DNA from: Ralstonia pickettii
GTDB taxonomy: Bacteria; Pseudomonadota; Gammaproteobacteria; Burkholderiales; Burkholderiaceae
Length of the DNA: 64,000 bases
Reading direction: 5' to 3'
Assembly: GCF_030582395.1 (NCBI RefSeq)
Contig: NZ_CP104381.1
Coordinates: 2,356,001 to 2,420,000, forward strand
The notes under the pieces were generated by a model. It was not told where the DNA came from, made no database searches, and saw nothing but the letters and a program-made list of their open reading frames with translations. Positions 29,086 to 38,043 of this stretch are shown here, piece after piece; the first letter of the stretch is position 1, and every line of letters starts with the position of its first letter. The position numbers and the translations under genes are program-made.

Positions 29086-29254
29086 TAACGGAAAAGGCAC
29101 ACCAAACCCGTCGCAGTCGCGGTAAAAACACACCCTCCGCATGCTGTGCCCGCGGCGACGCCTCATGCCGCCACCTATTGCGCATCCGTATGGAGGACAG
29201 GCGCGACGCGCATGATCGGCTAAAATCCCCCCACTCGATTCTGATTGACACCCA

Positions 29255-29575
29255 ATGCTGAACGAACTCGAACAACTTGCCGGCAAGATCGCGCGCGTGC
29301 TGCGTCACGCCGATGCGCTCGCCGCCGAGAACCAGCGCCTGCGCGCCGAAGTCGAGCGGCTTCAGGCGGAAGCCGAGGCGTTCAAGACCGAGCGCGACGC
29401 GATGGTCGCCGATCGCAGCGTGCTCAATGCCAAGATCGAAGAAGCGCAACTGCGCATCCAATCGATTCTCGACAAGCTGCCCACGGCCACCGACGCCCGC
29501 CAGCTTGACCTCCTCGGCCAGGCCGCCGGCGCCGACGATACAGCGGCCGCCCCCGCCCCGCACTCGGAGACCTAA
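29255..29575 (+). CDS. Coiled-coil protein, ZapB-like/TIGR02449-type
   Basis: A 106-residue protein whose first 80 residues are a heptad-rich coiled coil (MLNELEQLAGKIARVLRHADAL, AENQRLRAEVERLQAEAEAF), followed by an Ala/Pro/Asp-rich tail. It lies 2 bp before zapA, and this pairing suggests a cell-division role at the Z-ring, similar to ZapB; that function is inferred from fold and context. TAAAAT at 29220-29225 is a possible -10 element. The gene is divergent from the btuB riboswitch transcript. Confidence 0.75.
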   Translation: MLNELEQLAGKIARVLRHADALAAENQRLRAEVERLQAEAEAFKTERDAMVADRSVLNAKIEEAQLRIQSILDKLPTATDARQLDLLGQAAGADDTAAAPAPHSET

Positions 29576-29577
29576 GC

Positions 29578-29895
29578 ATGAGCAGCAAGCAAATTGAAGT
29601 GAACATCGCCGGGCAGGCCTACAAGTTTGCGGTCTCGGCCGATAACGAGGCCGCGCTGCGTGAGGCCGCGGCCATGGTCGACAACCAGATGACGCGCATC
29701 AAGAACGGCTCGAGCACCAAGGGCATCGAGCGCGTCGCCGTCATGGCCGCCATCAGCATTGCATCGGATTTGCTGTCGATGCAACGCCAGGCCGCATCCG
29801 ATTCCGCCCTGCCGATCGATACGATTCGCGCCAAGCTGGCCGATCTGAACGCCCGCACGGACGAGGCGCTGCGCCAGTACGGCGAGGTCATTTGA
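29578..29895 (+). CDS. zapA: Cell division protein ZapA
   Basis: ZapA crosslinks FtsZ filaments at the division ring. The 105-residue protein shows the family pattern: QIEVNIAGQAYKFAVSADNEAALREAAAMVDNQM, then GIERVAVMAAISIASDLL and a C-terminal coiled coil. It is 2 bp downstream of the coiled-coil protein gene and is followed by the 6S RNA region, the arrangement also seen in enterobacteria (zapA-ssrS). Confidence 0.93.
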   Translation: MSSKQIEVNIAGQAYKFAVSADNEAALREAAAMVDNQMTRIKNGSSTKGIERVAVMAAISIASDLLSMQRQAASDSALPIDTIRAKLADLNARTDEALRQYGEVI

Positions 29896-29935
29896 CTCAG
29901 TACAAAACGTGTTTGTAACCGGATCGCATCCGGGC

Positions 29936-29964
29936 TTGGGTTCGGATGCGAACGGGTGTATAGT
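29936..29964 (+). promoter_or_regulatory. Sigma70-type promoter upstream of 6S RNA
   Basis: TTGGGT (29936-29941) and TATAGT (29959-29964) are separated by exactly 17 bases, with an extended TG just before the -10. Predicted transcription starts near 29971, about 140 bases before the mature 6S RNA region. It may drive a longer 6S precursor or a separate short RNA. Confidence 0.7.
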
Positions 29965-30060
29965 GTCTCCCAACGGCTTCCGGCATCTCCCGCAAACCCT
30001 TGCAGCATAAGGCTTTAGCGGCTACAGAGTCGAGAAAAACGGTTGCCTGCGATGGATCTT

Positions 30061-30108
30061 TCAGACGCATCGCCATGCGCTCAAAACACAGCGTGATGAT
30101 GCGTCTGA
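30061..30108 (+). repeat. Perfect 11-bp inverted repeat in the 6S leader
   Basis: TCAGACGCATC (30061-30071) and its exact reverse complement GATGCGTCTGA (30098-30108) flank 26 bases. They end just before the closing stem of the 6S RNA. The same 11-mer recurs at 31024-31034, ahead of the SIMPL-domain gene. Confidence 0.75.
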
Positions 30109-30112
30109 CAGT

Positions 30113-30327
30113 TTCCCTGCCTGGTTCGCCATGGCCATTAATTCCTTGAACCGATAAGCATTGCTTGGTGCGGGATATGCCGTGTGGGCGAGCGCGTCTT
30201 CCAGCGCATAGCGTGCGACGCAAGTCGTGGGCTCCCTGCGCCGGTGATGTACCCGAAATGCGGCTTCCGCTGCCACTCTGAACCTCACTTGGGTTCAGGA
30301 TGCGGGTCTAGCGGCCAAGGTGGGGAC
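30113..30327 (+). ncRNA. ssrS: 6S RNA
   Basis: 6S RNA mimics an open promoter and binds sigma70 RNA polymerase. The region follows zapA, its usual place. CCCTGCCT (30115-30122) can pair with AGGTGGGG (30318-30325), including G-U pairs, as a closing stem. Inside, CCTTGAACCGATAAGC resembles the E. coli CCTGAGCCGATA segment, and CTGAACC...GGGTTCAGG (about 30278-30300) resembles the E. coli CTTGAACC...GGGTTCAAGG hairpin, followed by a similar GCGG(G)TC-GCGGC tail. Exact ends are uncertain by about ten bases; at roughly 215 bases it is a little longer than the E. coli RNA. Confidence 0.8.
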
Positions 30328-30332
30328 CCAAC

Positions 30333-30369
30333 AAAAGGCGGTAGTGCACATGTGCGCTGCCGCCTTTTT
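30333..30369 (+). terminator. Intrinsic terminator after 6S RNA
   Basis: AAAAGGCGGTAG (30333-30344) pairs with CTGCCGCCTTTT (30357-30368) with one G-U, capped by a GCACATGTGC palindrome, and ends in a T tract. It separates the 6S RNA from the EVE-domain gene. The rest of 30370-30493 shows no gene. Confidence 0.88.
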
Positions 30370-30493
30370 CTTTGCCTATCGTGAATGCGCTCGACGTTGC
30401 CGTGCCGCCAATGGCGAGGGGGCGGCCGTGTTGCTATGCTGCGCACACCGTCACTTTTCCGCTTCTGCGCACCTCGCGCGCGAACCCCGCACG

Positions 30494-30964
30494 ATGGCCA
30501 CCCAATACTGGTTGATGAAGTCCGAGCCCGATGAGGCCAGCATCGACACGCTGCACGACAAGGGCACCCTGCCCTGGACCGGCGTACGCAATTATCAGGC
30601 GCGCAACTTCATGCGCGACCGCATGCGCATTGGCGACGGTGTGCTGTTCTACCACTCGTCCTGCCCGCAGCCGGGCATCGCTGGGCTGGCGGAAGTCTGC
30701 TCGACCAGCTATCCAGATCCCACCCAATTCGACGCCAAAAGTCATTACCACGATCCAGCATCAAAGCCGGAAACGCCGCGCTGGATGCTCGTCGACGTGA
30801 AGTTCGTGCGCAAGTGCGCGCTGATCGATCTGCCGACGTTGCGTGCCCACGAACAACTCGCCGACATGACGGTGTTGCAACGCGGCAACCGACTGTCGAT
30901 CACGCCGGTCACCGCGGCGCAGTGGCGTTACATCACAACGAAATTGATGCGCGATCCTGAGTGA
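30494..30964 (+). CDS. EVE domain-containing protein
   Basis: A 156-residue PUA-like EVE-domain protein: MATQYWLMKSEPDEASIDTL, WTGVRNYQARNFMRDRMRIGDGVLFYHSSC, GIAGLAEV, FDAKSHYHDPASKPETPRW, VDVKFVRK. The domain is thought to recognise modified bases; the biological target of this common stand-alone form is unclear. The frame is open upstream through the terminator, but the family N-terminus (YWLMKSEP) fixes ATG 30494. It appears to be a single-gene unit. Confidence 0.9.
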   Translation: MATQYWLMKSEPDEASIDTLHDKGTLPWTGVRNYQARNFMRDRMRIGDGVLFYHSSCPQPGIAGLAEVCSTSYPDPTQFDAKSHYHDPASKPETPRWMLVDVKFVRKCALIDLPTLRAHEQLADMTVLQRGNRLSITPVTAAQWRYITTKLMRDPE

Positions 30965-31058
30965 ATGCCGGTTCGGGGCGGGAAATTGTTACAAACGTGA
31001 TGAACGATGCGCGCAGCAGCCAGTCAGACGCATCACATTGCTTTTTTGGGAGAACACA

Positions 31059-31760
31059 ATGAAATCTGTCCTGGCCGCAACCATTTTGGGGACTGCAATG
31101 ATGACGACTGCTTTCGCACAGGCCGCTCCTGAGACGAATCATTCGGGCGTGCTTTCGCTGGATGCTCAAGCCGTGGCTGAAGTGCCGACCGATACCGTCA
31201 CGCTCACGCTGAGCGCCGAGCAGGAAGGGGCAGACCCGGGCGCGATCTCGACGACGCTATCGCGCAAGGCCGACGAGGTCATCAACCAGGCAAAGCGGAC
31301 GTCAGGCGTGCAAGCGGAAACGGGCGGCTTCAATATCTATCCGAACACCGATCGCAACGGCAAGATTAGCGTGTGGCGCGGTCGTGCCGAAGTGCGCATC
31401 ACGTCGAAGGACTTCGCGGCGGCGTCCAAGCTGGCAGGCCAGCTGGCCAATCAGATGCAGGTGCAGAACGTGAACTTCACGCTCTCGCGCGAGGCGCGCA
31501 CGGCGGCCGAAGCCAAGCTCATCGATCAGGCTGTGAGTTCGTTCCGCGACAAGGCACTCACGACCACCAAACTGTTCGGCTATACGAGCTACACGATCCG
31601 CGACGTGCATGTGAGCGAGGGCAGCAACAACCCGGGCCCGCGCCCGATGATGCGCATGGCAGCCGCTCCGGCATCGTACGATTCGGCGCCGGTGCCTATC
31701 GAGGGCGGCAAGGCGCAGGTCACGGTGACGGTTTCCGGCGCCGTGCAGATGCTGAAATAA
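31059..31760 (+). CDS. SIMPL domain-containing periplasmic protein (DUF541, YggE-like)
   Basis: A 233-residue secreted protein: signal peptide MKSVLAATILGTAMMTTAFAQA, then the SIMPL domain (SLDAQAVAEVPTDTVTLTLSAEQEG, TGGFNIYPNTDRNGKISVWRGRAEVRI, QNVNFTLSREARTAAEAKLIDQAVSSFRDKA) and a C-terminal beta strand. E. coli YggE of this family is linked to oxidative-stress defence; the molecular role is unknown. GGGAGAAC precedes the ATG at 31059. The upstream gap carries the repeated TCAGACGCATC motif. Confidence 0.88.
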   Translation: MKSVLAATILGTAMMTTAFAQAAPETNHSGVLSLDAQAVAEVPTDTVTLTLSAEQEGADPGAISTTLSRKADEVINQAKRTSGVQAETGGFNIYPNTDRNGKISVWRGRAEVRITSKDFAAASKLAGQLANQMQVQNVNFTLSREARTAAEAKLIDQAVSSFRDKALTTTKLFGYTSYTIRDVHVSEGSNNPGPRPMMRMAAAPASYDSAPVPIEGGKAQVTVTVSGAVQMLK

Positions 31761-31780
31761 GCAGCGAACCGTTCCATGAA

Positions 31781-31807
31781 AAAAGCCACCGACGTTCGGT
31801 GGCTTTT
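31781..31807. terminator. Bidirectional terminator between the SIMPL-domain gene and lgt
   Basis: AAAAGCCACCGA (31781-31792), loop CGT, TCGGTGGCTTTT (31796-31807): a perfect 12-bp stem with A and T tracts on either side, placed between convergent genes. Confidence 0.92.
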
Positions 31808-31826
31808 GCTTTGCTCGGTTGCTGCG

Positions 31827-32729
31827 TCAGGCGTGCGCCTGGTTTTTTGCACCGTTGCCTGCGCGTCGATACGACCAGACCAGCATGGCGATGCCGATCA
31901 GGATCATTGGCAGCGACAGCCACTGGCCCATCGACAGGTTCGCCGCGAGCAGGCCGAGAAAGTTGTCCGGCTCACGCGCAAATTCTGCGGCGAAGCGGAA
32001 CACGCCGTAGCCAAGCAGGAATGCGCCCGACACCGCACCCATCGGCCGCGGCTTGCGCGCATACAGCCACAGCAGGATGAAGAACAGCACACCCTCGCCG
32101 AGGAACTGGTAGATCTGCGAGGGGTGGCGCGGCAGCATGTGGTACTGGTCAAAAACGGCCTGCAGGCCGCTGGTGACGGCCTCTTGTGCATGCGAAAGGA
32201 GCCACTCACGGTCTTCGCCCTGTGCTTGCGGGAACATCATCGCCCACGGCAGGTTGGGCGACGACACGCGGCCCCATAGCTCGCCGTTGATGAAGTTGCC
32301 GAGGCGCCCTGCTGCGAGGCCGCACGGCACCATCGGCGCGATGAAATCGGTCACCTGCATCCACGAGCGGCCGCGCATGCGCGCATACAGCATCATCGCC
32401 ACGACCACACCGAGGAAGCCGCCGTGGAAGGCCATGCCGCCTTCCCAGACCTTGAAGATGTCGAGCGGGTGGGCGAAATACCAATCCGGCTTGTAGAACA
32501 GCACGTAGCCAAGGCGCCCGCCGAGAATCACGCCGAGCACGCCGTAGAAAAGCATGTCGTCAAGGTCGCGGCCGGTCCAGCCTTCGGCCGCGATATGCGG
32601 CTGGCGCGTGCGCAGGCGGCCGAACCACAGGAACATGATGAACGCCGCCAGATACATCAGGCCGTACCAGCGGATGGCGAGCGGCCCCAGATGCAGGGCG
32701 ACGGGATCGAATTGCGGATGGATGAGCAT
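31827..32729 (-). CDS. lgt: Prolipoprotein diacylglyceryl transferase
   Basis: Inner-membrane enzyme that adds diacylglycerol to the lipobox cysteine of prolipoproteins, the first step for the lipoproteins in this window. The 300-residue protein has about seven hydrophobic helices, the Lgt signature [17 protein letters not shown] in [23 protein letters not shown] and REPD. ATG at 32729 ([23 protein letters not shown]) is the family start. It follows the LysR gene by 14 bp on the same strand. Confidence 0.96.
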   Translation of the reverse strand: MLIHPQFDPVALHLGPLAIRWYGLMYLAAFIMFLWFGRLRTRQPHIAAEGWTGRDLDDMLFYGVLGVILGGRLGYVLFYKPDWYFAHPLDIFKVWEGGMAFHGGFLGVVVAMMLYARMRGRSWMQVTDFIAPMVPCGLAAGRLGNFINGELWGRVSSPNLPWAMMFPQAQGEDREWLLSHAQEAVTSGLQAVFDQYHMLPRHPSQIYQFLGEGVLFFILLWLYARKPRPMGAVSGAFLLGYGVFRFAAEFAREPDNFLGLLAANLSMGQWLSLPMILIGIAMLVWSYRRAGNGAKNQAHA

Positions 32730-32743
32730 GAATCCTGTGGGTT

Positions 32744-33688
32744 TCAGGTTTGGTTGTGTTCTTGCAGCTTGGCGACGGCTTCGGCGCTGGCCACGAACCA
32801 CGGCAGCACCGGCGAAGCCGCATCGCGCCGCCACACCAGTCCGGTCTCGATGATCGGGCTTGGCGCGGCAAGTTCGAGATAGACCACGCCGGTACGCTGC
32901 AGGTTGCATAGCGATGCCGGCACCAGCGCGACGCCCATCTCGGCGGAGACAAGGCTGACGATGGTCTGCATCTGGATGGCTTCCTGGCCGATGCGCGTGG
33001 CAGCCCCCGGTTCCCCGGGCCGACCGCCGTGCGCGGCATGATAGCCGGTAATGATGTCATACAGCGCAGGCGCGGACCGGCGCGGGAAGATGATCAGCGG
33101 TTCGGCCGCTGCATCTGCCAGCGCAATCGGCTGGCCCGGCGCCACGCCCCATTGCGCCGCACGCGACGCGGGCACCGCCAGCACGAGGCGCTCGCGCACC
33201 AGCGGACGGTATTCCAGCTCGCCCGGGACGGAGCCGGCATGATGCGCAATCACGACGCCGGCATCCACATCTCCCGCCAGGAGCGCTTCGATTTGGACAT
33301 CGCTGGTGGCCTCGCGCAGCAGAAGCTGCACATCGGGGCGCGCATCGCGAAAGTGCCGCAGCAAGGCGGGCAGGATGCCGTAATCGGCGGTGCTGACGAA
33401 CGACAGCGACAGCGAGCCCACCTCCCCGCGCGCGAGCCGTTGCGCGAGCGCCGGCAGCGCGTTTGCCTCAGCTAGCACACGCCGCACTTCGCCGAGCCAG
33501 CGGGCGCCGACGGCCGTCAGCGCCACGGAACGCTGCGTGCGATGGAACAGCGTGACGCCCAGTTCGTCTTCCAACGCGCGAATCTGCTGCGACAGCGGCG
33601 GCTGCGTCATTGAAAGCCGCTCGGCCGCGCGCCCGAAATGCAATTCCTCGGCAACGGTTACGAAGTAGCGAAGCTGGCGCAGATCCAT
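32744..33688 (-). CDS. LysR-family transcriptional regulator, divergent from ilvD
   Basis: A 314-residue LysR regulator: N-terminal winged helix-turn-helix ([45 protein letters not shown], residues 1-45) and a type 2 periplasmic-binding effector domain. The sequence resembles the BenM/CatM-like subset ([20 protein letters not shown]). It is divergent from the first ilvD across 128 bp, so it probably controls that gene, itself, or both. The inducer is unknown. Confidence 0.9.
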   Translation of the reverse strand: MDLRQLRYFVTVAEELHFGRAAERLSMTQPPLSQQIRALEDELGVTLFHRTQRSVALTAVGARWLGEVRRVLAEANALPALAQRLARGEVGSLSLSFVSTADYGILPALLRHFRDARPDVQLLLREATSDVQIEALLAGDVDAGVVIAHHAGSVPGELEYRPLVRERLVLAVPASRAAQWGVAPGQPIALADAAAEPLIIFPRRSAPALYDIITGYHAAHGGRPGEPGAATRIGQEAIQMQTIVSLVSAEMGVALVPASLCNLQRTGVVYLELAAPSPIIETGLVWRRDAASPVLPWFVASAEAVAKLQEHNQT

Positions 33689-33816
33689 ATCGGCAACTGA
33701 TACGTTTTACGACTCAATAATCGCTCAATAATATATTTGACGCGCCATTTCTCCAAGCGCATGCTGGGCGCCAAGCTGTTGACTACAACGATAGTGCCGA
33801 CCCCACGGAGACCCCC
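33689..33816. promoter_or_regulatory. Divergent LysR/ilvD control region
   Basis: This AT-richer 128-bp gap contains the tandem repeat CTCAATAAT-CG-CTCAATAAT (about 33712-33731) and a possible ilvD promoter TTGACG-17-CATGCT starting near 33736. LysR proteins usually bind such gaps; the tandem repeat is the best candidate site. Confidence 0.5.
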
Positions 33817-35490
33817 ATGCCAGACAACAAGCGTTCGCAACACATCACCCAGGGCGTGGCGCGCTCGCCCAATCGCTCGATGTACTACGCGCTGGGCTAC
33901 ACGAAAGACGACTTCAACAATCCGATGATTGGCGTGGCCAACGGCCATTCGACCATCACACCGTGCAATTCGGGGCTGCAGAAGCTGGCCGATGCCGCCG
34001 TGGCTGCAATAAAGGACGCCCGCGCGAATCCGCAGATCTTCGGTACGCCCACCATTTCCGACGGCATGTCGATGGGCACGGAGGGCATGAAGTTCTCGCT
34101 GATCTCGCGCGAAGTGATTGCTGACTGCATCGAGACCTGCGTCAACGGCCAATGGATGGACGGTGTGGTCGTCATCGGCGGCTGCGACAAGAACATGCCG
34201 GGCGGCATGATCGCCCTGGCGCGGACCAATGTGCCGGGCATCTATGTGTACGGCGGCACCATCAAGCCGGGGCACTGGAAGGGCAAAGATTTGACGATCG
34301 TCTCGTCGTTCGAGGCCGTGGGCGAATTCACCGCCGGCCGTATGAGCGAAGAAGACTTCGAGGGCATCGAGAAAAACGCCTGCCCCTCGAGCGGTTCGTG
34401 CGGTGGCATGTACACGGCCAACACGATGAGTTCCTCGTTTGAAGCGCTGGGCATGTCGTTGCTGTATTCATCGACGATGGCCAATCCCGATCAGGAGAAG
34501 GTCGACAGCGCCGCCGAATCCGCGCGCGTGCTGGTTGATGCCGTGCGCCGCGACCTGAAGCCGCGCGACATCATCACGCGCAAGTCCATCGAGAACGCCG
34601 TGGCCGTGATCATGGCCACCGGCGGCTCCACCAACGCCGTGCTGCACTACCTGGCCATCGCCCACGCGGCAGAAGTGGAATGGACCATCGATGACTTCGA
34701 GCGGGTCCGCCAACGCGTGCCCGTCATCTGCAACCTCAAGCCGTCGGGCCAGTATGTGGCCACCGACCTGCACGAGGCCGGCGGCATCCCGCAGGTGATG
34801 AAGCTGCTGCTCAATGCCGGCCTGCTGCATGGGGATTGCATCACCATCACCGGCAAGACGCTGGCTGAAGAACTCGCGCACGTCCCTGACCAACCGCGCG
34901 CCGATCAGAACGTGATCCTGCCGATCGACAAGGCGCTCTACCAGGAAGGCCACCTCGCCATCCTGAAAGGCAACCTGGCCGAGGAAGGCGCCGTGGCGAA
35001 GATCACCGGCCTGAAGAACCCGGTCATCACCGGCCCGGCGCGCGTGTTCGAGGACGAGCAAAGTGCGATGAGCGCGATCCTGGGCGACCAGATCAAGGCT
35101 GGCGACATCCTCGTACTGCGCTATCTCGGGCCGAAGGGCGGCCCCGGCATGCCGGAGATGCTGGCCCCGACCTCGGCCATCATCGGCAAGGGCCTGGGCG
35201 AGTCAGTGGGCTTCATTACCGACGGACGCTTCTCGGGCGGTACGTGGGGCATGGTGGTCGGCCACGTCGCACCGGAAGCCTACGTGGGAGGCACGATTGG
35301 ATTGGTGCACGAAGGGGATTCGATCACCATCGACGCGCACCAGCGGCTGCTGCAGTTGAACGTGCCGGACGACGAGCTTGCCCGCCGCCGCGCCGCGTGG
35401 AAGCAACCGGCGCCGCGCTATACGCGTGGCGTGCTGGCGAAGTTTGCAAAACTGGCGGCAACGGCCAGCAAGGGCGCGGTAACGGATTGA
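33817..35490 (+). CDS. ilvD: Dihydroxy-acid dehydratase, 2Fe-2S-type ligand pattern
   Basis: Dehydrates 2,3-dihydroxy acids in valine, isoleucine and pantothenate synthesis. The 557-residue protein keeps three widely spaced cysteines expected to hold a 2Fe-2S cluster: TPCNSGL (Cys50), [10 protein letters not shown] (Cys123) and SSGSCGGM (Cys195). [15 protein letters not shown] near the C-terminus is typical. A second, quite different IlvD is encoded at 53876. Because a dedicated LysR gene is divergent, this copy could instead act on related sugar acids, but its sequence looks like true IlvD. Confidence 0.93.
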   Translation: MPDNKRSQHITQGVARSPNRSMYYALGYTKDDFNNPMIGVANGHSTITPCNSGLQKLADAAVAAIKDARANPQIFGTPTISDGMSMGTEGMKFSLISREVIADCIETCVNGQWMDGVVVIGGCDKNMPGGMIALARTNVPGIYVYGGTIKPGHWKGKDLTIVSSFEAVGEFTAGRMSEEDFEGIEKNACPSSGSCGGMYTANTMSSSFEALGMSLLYSSTMANPDQEKVDSAAESARVLVDAVRRDLKPRDIITRKSIENAVAVIMATGGSTNAVLHYLAIAHAAEVEWTIDDFERVRQRVPVICNLKPSGQYVATDLHEAGGIPQVMKLLLNAGLLHGDCITITGKTLAEELAHVPDQPRADQNVILPIDKALYQEGHLAILKGNLAEEGAVAKITGLKNPVITGPARVFEDEQSAMSAILGDQIKAGDILVLRYLGPKGGPGMPEMLAPTSAIIGKGLGESVGFITDGRFSGGTWGMVVGHVAPEAYVGGTIGLVHEGDSITIDAHQRLLQLNVPDDELARRRAAWKQPAPRYTRGVLAKFAKLAATASKGAVTD

Positions 35491-35508
35491 CTCGCTGGCG
35501 ACACCCAC

Positions 35509-35537
35509 AAAAAAAACCCGCCACACGGCGGGTTTTT
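35509..35537. terminator. Bidirectional terminator between ilvD and the DUF2486 gene
   Basis: An A-tract, CCCGCC (35517-35522), loop ACAC, GGCGGG (35527-35532), then five T. It sits between convergent genes. Confidence 0.88.
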
Positions 35538-35547
35538 CTTGATCCGA

Positions 35548-35973
35548 TCAGCGTTGCGGCGGTTTCTGCTGCGCGGCGAGCGCATCGTCCAGTGCCGCGC
35601 CCAGCCAGTCCATCAGGCGGGCCTCCAGCGTGCGGGTCAATTCCGCTGCGAGCTGTTCACTCAGCAACGACAGGCGCGATTCCATGGCTGCGCGGCATTG
35701 CGCTTCGATCAACGCTGGCCATTCGGATTGGAAACGCCACATCACGTCGCCCATCACGCGGGCAGCGTCAGTGCCGGCAGGCGGCATGGCTGAAGTTGGC
35801 GCAAGGCCTTGCTCGCGCAGGGTGGGCGGGACGGCAACGTCGGGGGCTCCAGCGGGCACGTGCTGCGCCGCAGCGGGCGCCGCCACGGGTGCTGCGCCCT
35901 CCAGATCGACAATCTCCGTCAGAACCGGGATGTTGTTGTCCGCCGGGGACCCTGGATAGCGTCCGTCGGTCAT
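35548..35973 (-). CDS. DUF2486-like hypothetical protein
   Basis: A 141-residue protein with a disordered Ala/Pro-rich first half (VDLEGAAPVAAPAAAQHVPAG) and a helical second half (WRFQSEWPALIEAQCRAAMESRLSLLSEQLAAELTRTLEARLMDWLGAALDDAL). It fits my recollection of DUF2486, a Burkholderiales family encoded next to holC. The ATG overlaps the holC stop in ATGA, so the two are coupled. Function unknown; a helper of HolC or of the replisome is only a guess from position. Confidence 0.7.
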   Translation of the reverse strand: MTDGRYPGSPADNNIPVLTEIVDLEGAAPVAAPAAAQHVPAGAPDVAVPPTLREQGLAPTSAMPPAGTDAARVMGDVMWRFQSEWPALIEAQCRAAMESRLSLLSEQLAAELTRTLEARLMDWLGAALDDALAAQQKPPQR

Positions 35974-36398
35974 GCGCGCCCCACGTCGTGGTGTTGGATC
36001 GGATACCCGCGATCGCGGTAGAAACGGAAGCGATCGCGCGCAGCGGCGCGATCGGCATCGTCATCGCCCACGATTTCGATCAACCGGCTGAAGCGCGCGA
36101 ACAGCGCCGGCGGCTCAGGCGAGAGGTTGACCAGGATGTCGTGATGCGGGGCGTCGTCCAGAGGCTCGGTTGCATCAGCCAGCAGGATCGGCGTCTGCGC
36201 AGCTAGGGAATGCCGCAGACCGCAGTGCGGCAGGAAATCGAGCGGACTGAACGTCCACAACTGCGTGTCGAACGCTTCCAGCGCAACCTGATCTCCGACC
36301 ACGATCACCTTCTGGCCCGCGCCGTAGGCCTTGCGCACGAGCCGGCATGCGTACGCCAGCTTGCCGGGCACATTGCTGTGGAAATCGACGCGGGTCAT
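35970..36398 (-). CDS. holC: DNA polymerase III subunit chi
   Basis: Chi links the clamp loader to SSB at the replication fork. The 142-residue protein starts MTRVDFHSNVPGKLAYACRLVRKAYGAGQKVIVVGD and contains LWTFSPLDFLPHCG and PILLADATEP, matching HolC. It lies 22 bp downstream of pepA, the same pepA-holC order as in many proteobacteria. Confidence 0.92.
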   Translation of the reverse strand: MTRVDFHSNVPGKLAYACRLVRKAYGAGQKVIVVGDQVALEAFDTQLWTFSPLDFLPHCGLRHSLAAQTPILLADATEPLDDAPHHDILVNLSPEPPALFARFSRLIEIVGDDDADRAAARDRFRFYRDRGYPIQHHDVGRA

Positions 36399-36420
36399 AC
36401 GGTGCAGTGCCTCCGGCCCG

Positions 36421-37929
36421 TCAACCGCGGTCCATCAGAAAACGCGTCAGCAGCGGCACCGGGCGGCCCGTGGCGCCCTTGGCCGCGCCGCTCTTCCAGG
36501 CCGTGCCGGCGATGTCGAGGTGGGCCCAGTCGTACTTTTCAGTAAAGCGCGCGAGGAAGCAGGCGGCCGTCACGCTGCCGGCAGGGCGACCGCCGATGTT
36601 GCCCATGTCGGCAAAGTTGGACTTGAGCTGTTCCTGGTACTCCTCGTCCAGCGGCATGCGCCACGCGGTGTCGAGCGACTGCTTGCCCGCCGCCACCAGT
36701 GCATCGGCCAGCGCATCGCTGCGGGCATACATGCCGGTGTTGATGTGGCCCAGCGCGATGATGCAGGCGCCCGTGAGCGTTGCCACGTCGATCACAACGG
36801 CCGGCTTGAAGCGCTCCACGTAGGTGAGCGCATCGCACAGGATCAGGCGGCCTTCAGCGTCGGTGTTCAGGATCTCGATGGTCTGGCCCGACATGCTGGT
36901 CACCACGTCGCCCGGCTTGGTGGCGATGCCGCTGGGCATGTTTTCGCAGGTCGGCACCACGGCGATGACGTTCTGCTTGAGGCCCATCTCGGCCACGGCG
37001 CGCAGCGTGCCCAGCACGGAGGCGGCGCCGCACATGTCGTACTTCATCTCGTCCATGCCTTCGCCCGGCTTGAGCGAGATGCCGCCCGTGTCGAATGTGA
37101 TGCCCTTGCCGACCAGCACCACCGGGGCCTGCTTGGCGGGACCGCCTTCATAGCGCAGCACGATGAACTGCGGCGGCTCTTCGCTGCCCTTGGTCACGGC
37201 CAGGAATGCGCCCATCTTAAGCGCCTCGATCTGCTTGCGGCCGAGCACTTCGACCTTGAGCTTGAAGTCCTTGGCAATCTGGCGTGCGGTGTTGGCCAGG
37301 TAGGTCGGCGTGCAGATGTTGGACGGCAGGTTGCCCAAGTCACGCGTCAGATCCATGCCGTTGGCGATGGCAGTGCCGCGGGTGGCGGCCAGGCTTGCGG
37401 CCTTGGCGTCGGCAGCCGGCACCGACAGCACCAGCTTGCGCAGGCCGTTGCCGCTCTTGTCCCGCTTGCTCTTGAGTTCCGGATGGCGCTCGATAAAGCG
37501 GTAGCTGGCTTCGCGGATGAGCGTGACTGCGGTCAGCACGGCCCAGGCGGTGTCCTTGTCGCGCGCGGTGTGCTCGGTGAGCGTCCACGTCACGCTGGCG
37601 GCCTTGGTGCTGGCCAGCGCGCGCAGTGCGGTGCGGACGGCTTCAGCATAGGCGCGGTCGGTGAAGTCGGCTTCCTTGCCCAGACCGACCAGCAGCACGC
37701 GGGCGGCGCCCACGCCAGCCACTTCGTGCAGCAGCAGCGATGTGCCGCGCTTGCCTTCAAAGTCGCCCAGTTTGACGAGGCGGGCAACCAGGCCCTTGGT
37801 AGCTACGTCGAGCGCCTTTGCGGCGCCGGCCAGGGTCTGCGACTCGAACAGACCGATCACGAGGCAATCGCTCTTGGCGGCCAGGGCGCCGGCTTTGGCC
37901 CAGTCCAGGGCTTTTGTGCTAAATTCCAT
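36421..37929 (-). CDS. pepA: Leucyl aminopeptidase (M17 family)
   Basis: Cytoplasmic dinuclear-metal aminopeptidase; in E. coli PepA also binds DNA. The 502-residue protein has the metal/active-site motifs [27 protein letters not shown] and the M17 signature [16 protein letters not shown], with an N-terminal macro-like domain. ATG at 37929 ([10 protein letters not shown]) was chosen over an upstream ATG that adds nine residues. It is divergent from lptF across 114 bp, a conserved arrangement in proteobacteria. Confidence 0.95.
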   Translation of the reverse strand: MEFSTKALDWAKAGALAAKSDCLVIGLFESQTLAGAAKALDVATKGLVARLVKLGDFEGKRGTSLLLHEVAGVGAARVLLVGLGKEADFTDRAYAEAVRTALRALASTKAASVTWTLTEHTARDKDTAWAVLTAVTLIREASYRFIERHPELKSKRDKSGNGLRKLVLSVPAADAKAASLAATRGTAIANGMDLTRDLGNLPSNICTPTYLANTARQIAKDFKLKVEVLGRKQIEALKMGAFLAVTKGSEEPPQFIVLRYEGGPAKQAPVVLVGKGITFDTGGISLKPGEGMDEMKYDMCGAASVLGTLRAVAEMGLKQNVIAVVPTCENMPSGIATKPGDVVTSMSGQTIEILNTDAEGRLILCDALTYVERFKPAVVIDVATLTGACIIALGHINTGMYARSDALADALVAAGKQSLDTAWRMPLDEEYQEQLKSNFADMGNIGGRPAGSVTAACFLARFTEKYDWAHLDIAGTAWKSGAAKGATGRPVPLLTRFLMDRG

Positions 37930-38043
37930 CGCGCTTCTCTCTATGAGGCGAGTCAACGAAAGCCCATATTATCCGCGATTTTGCGCAGGGGCTCCGGTGG
38001 AACGCACACTGGTCATGACCTCGCCCTCCCATCCCGCATCCGC

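Noticed and set aside
36331..38043. Long + strand extension upstream of lptF, 571 codons open
   Set aside because: It lies opposite pepA, which is well supported; the LptF family N-terminus begins at 38044.
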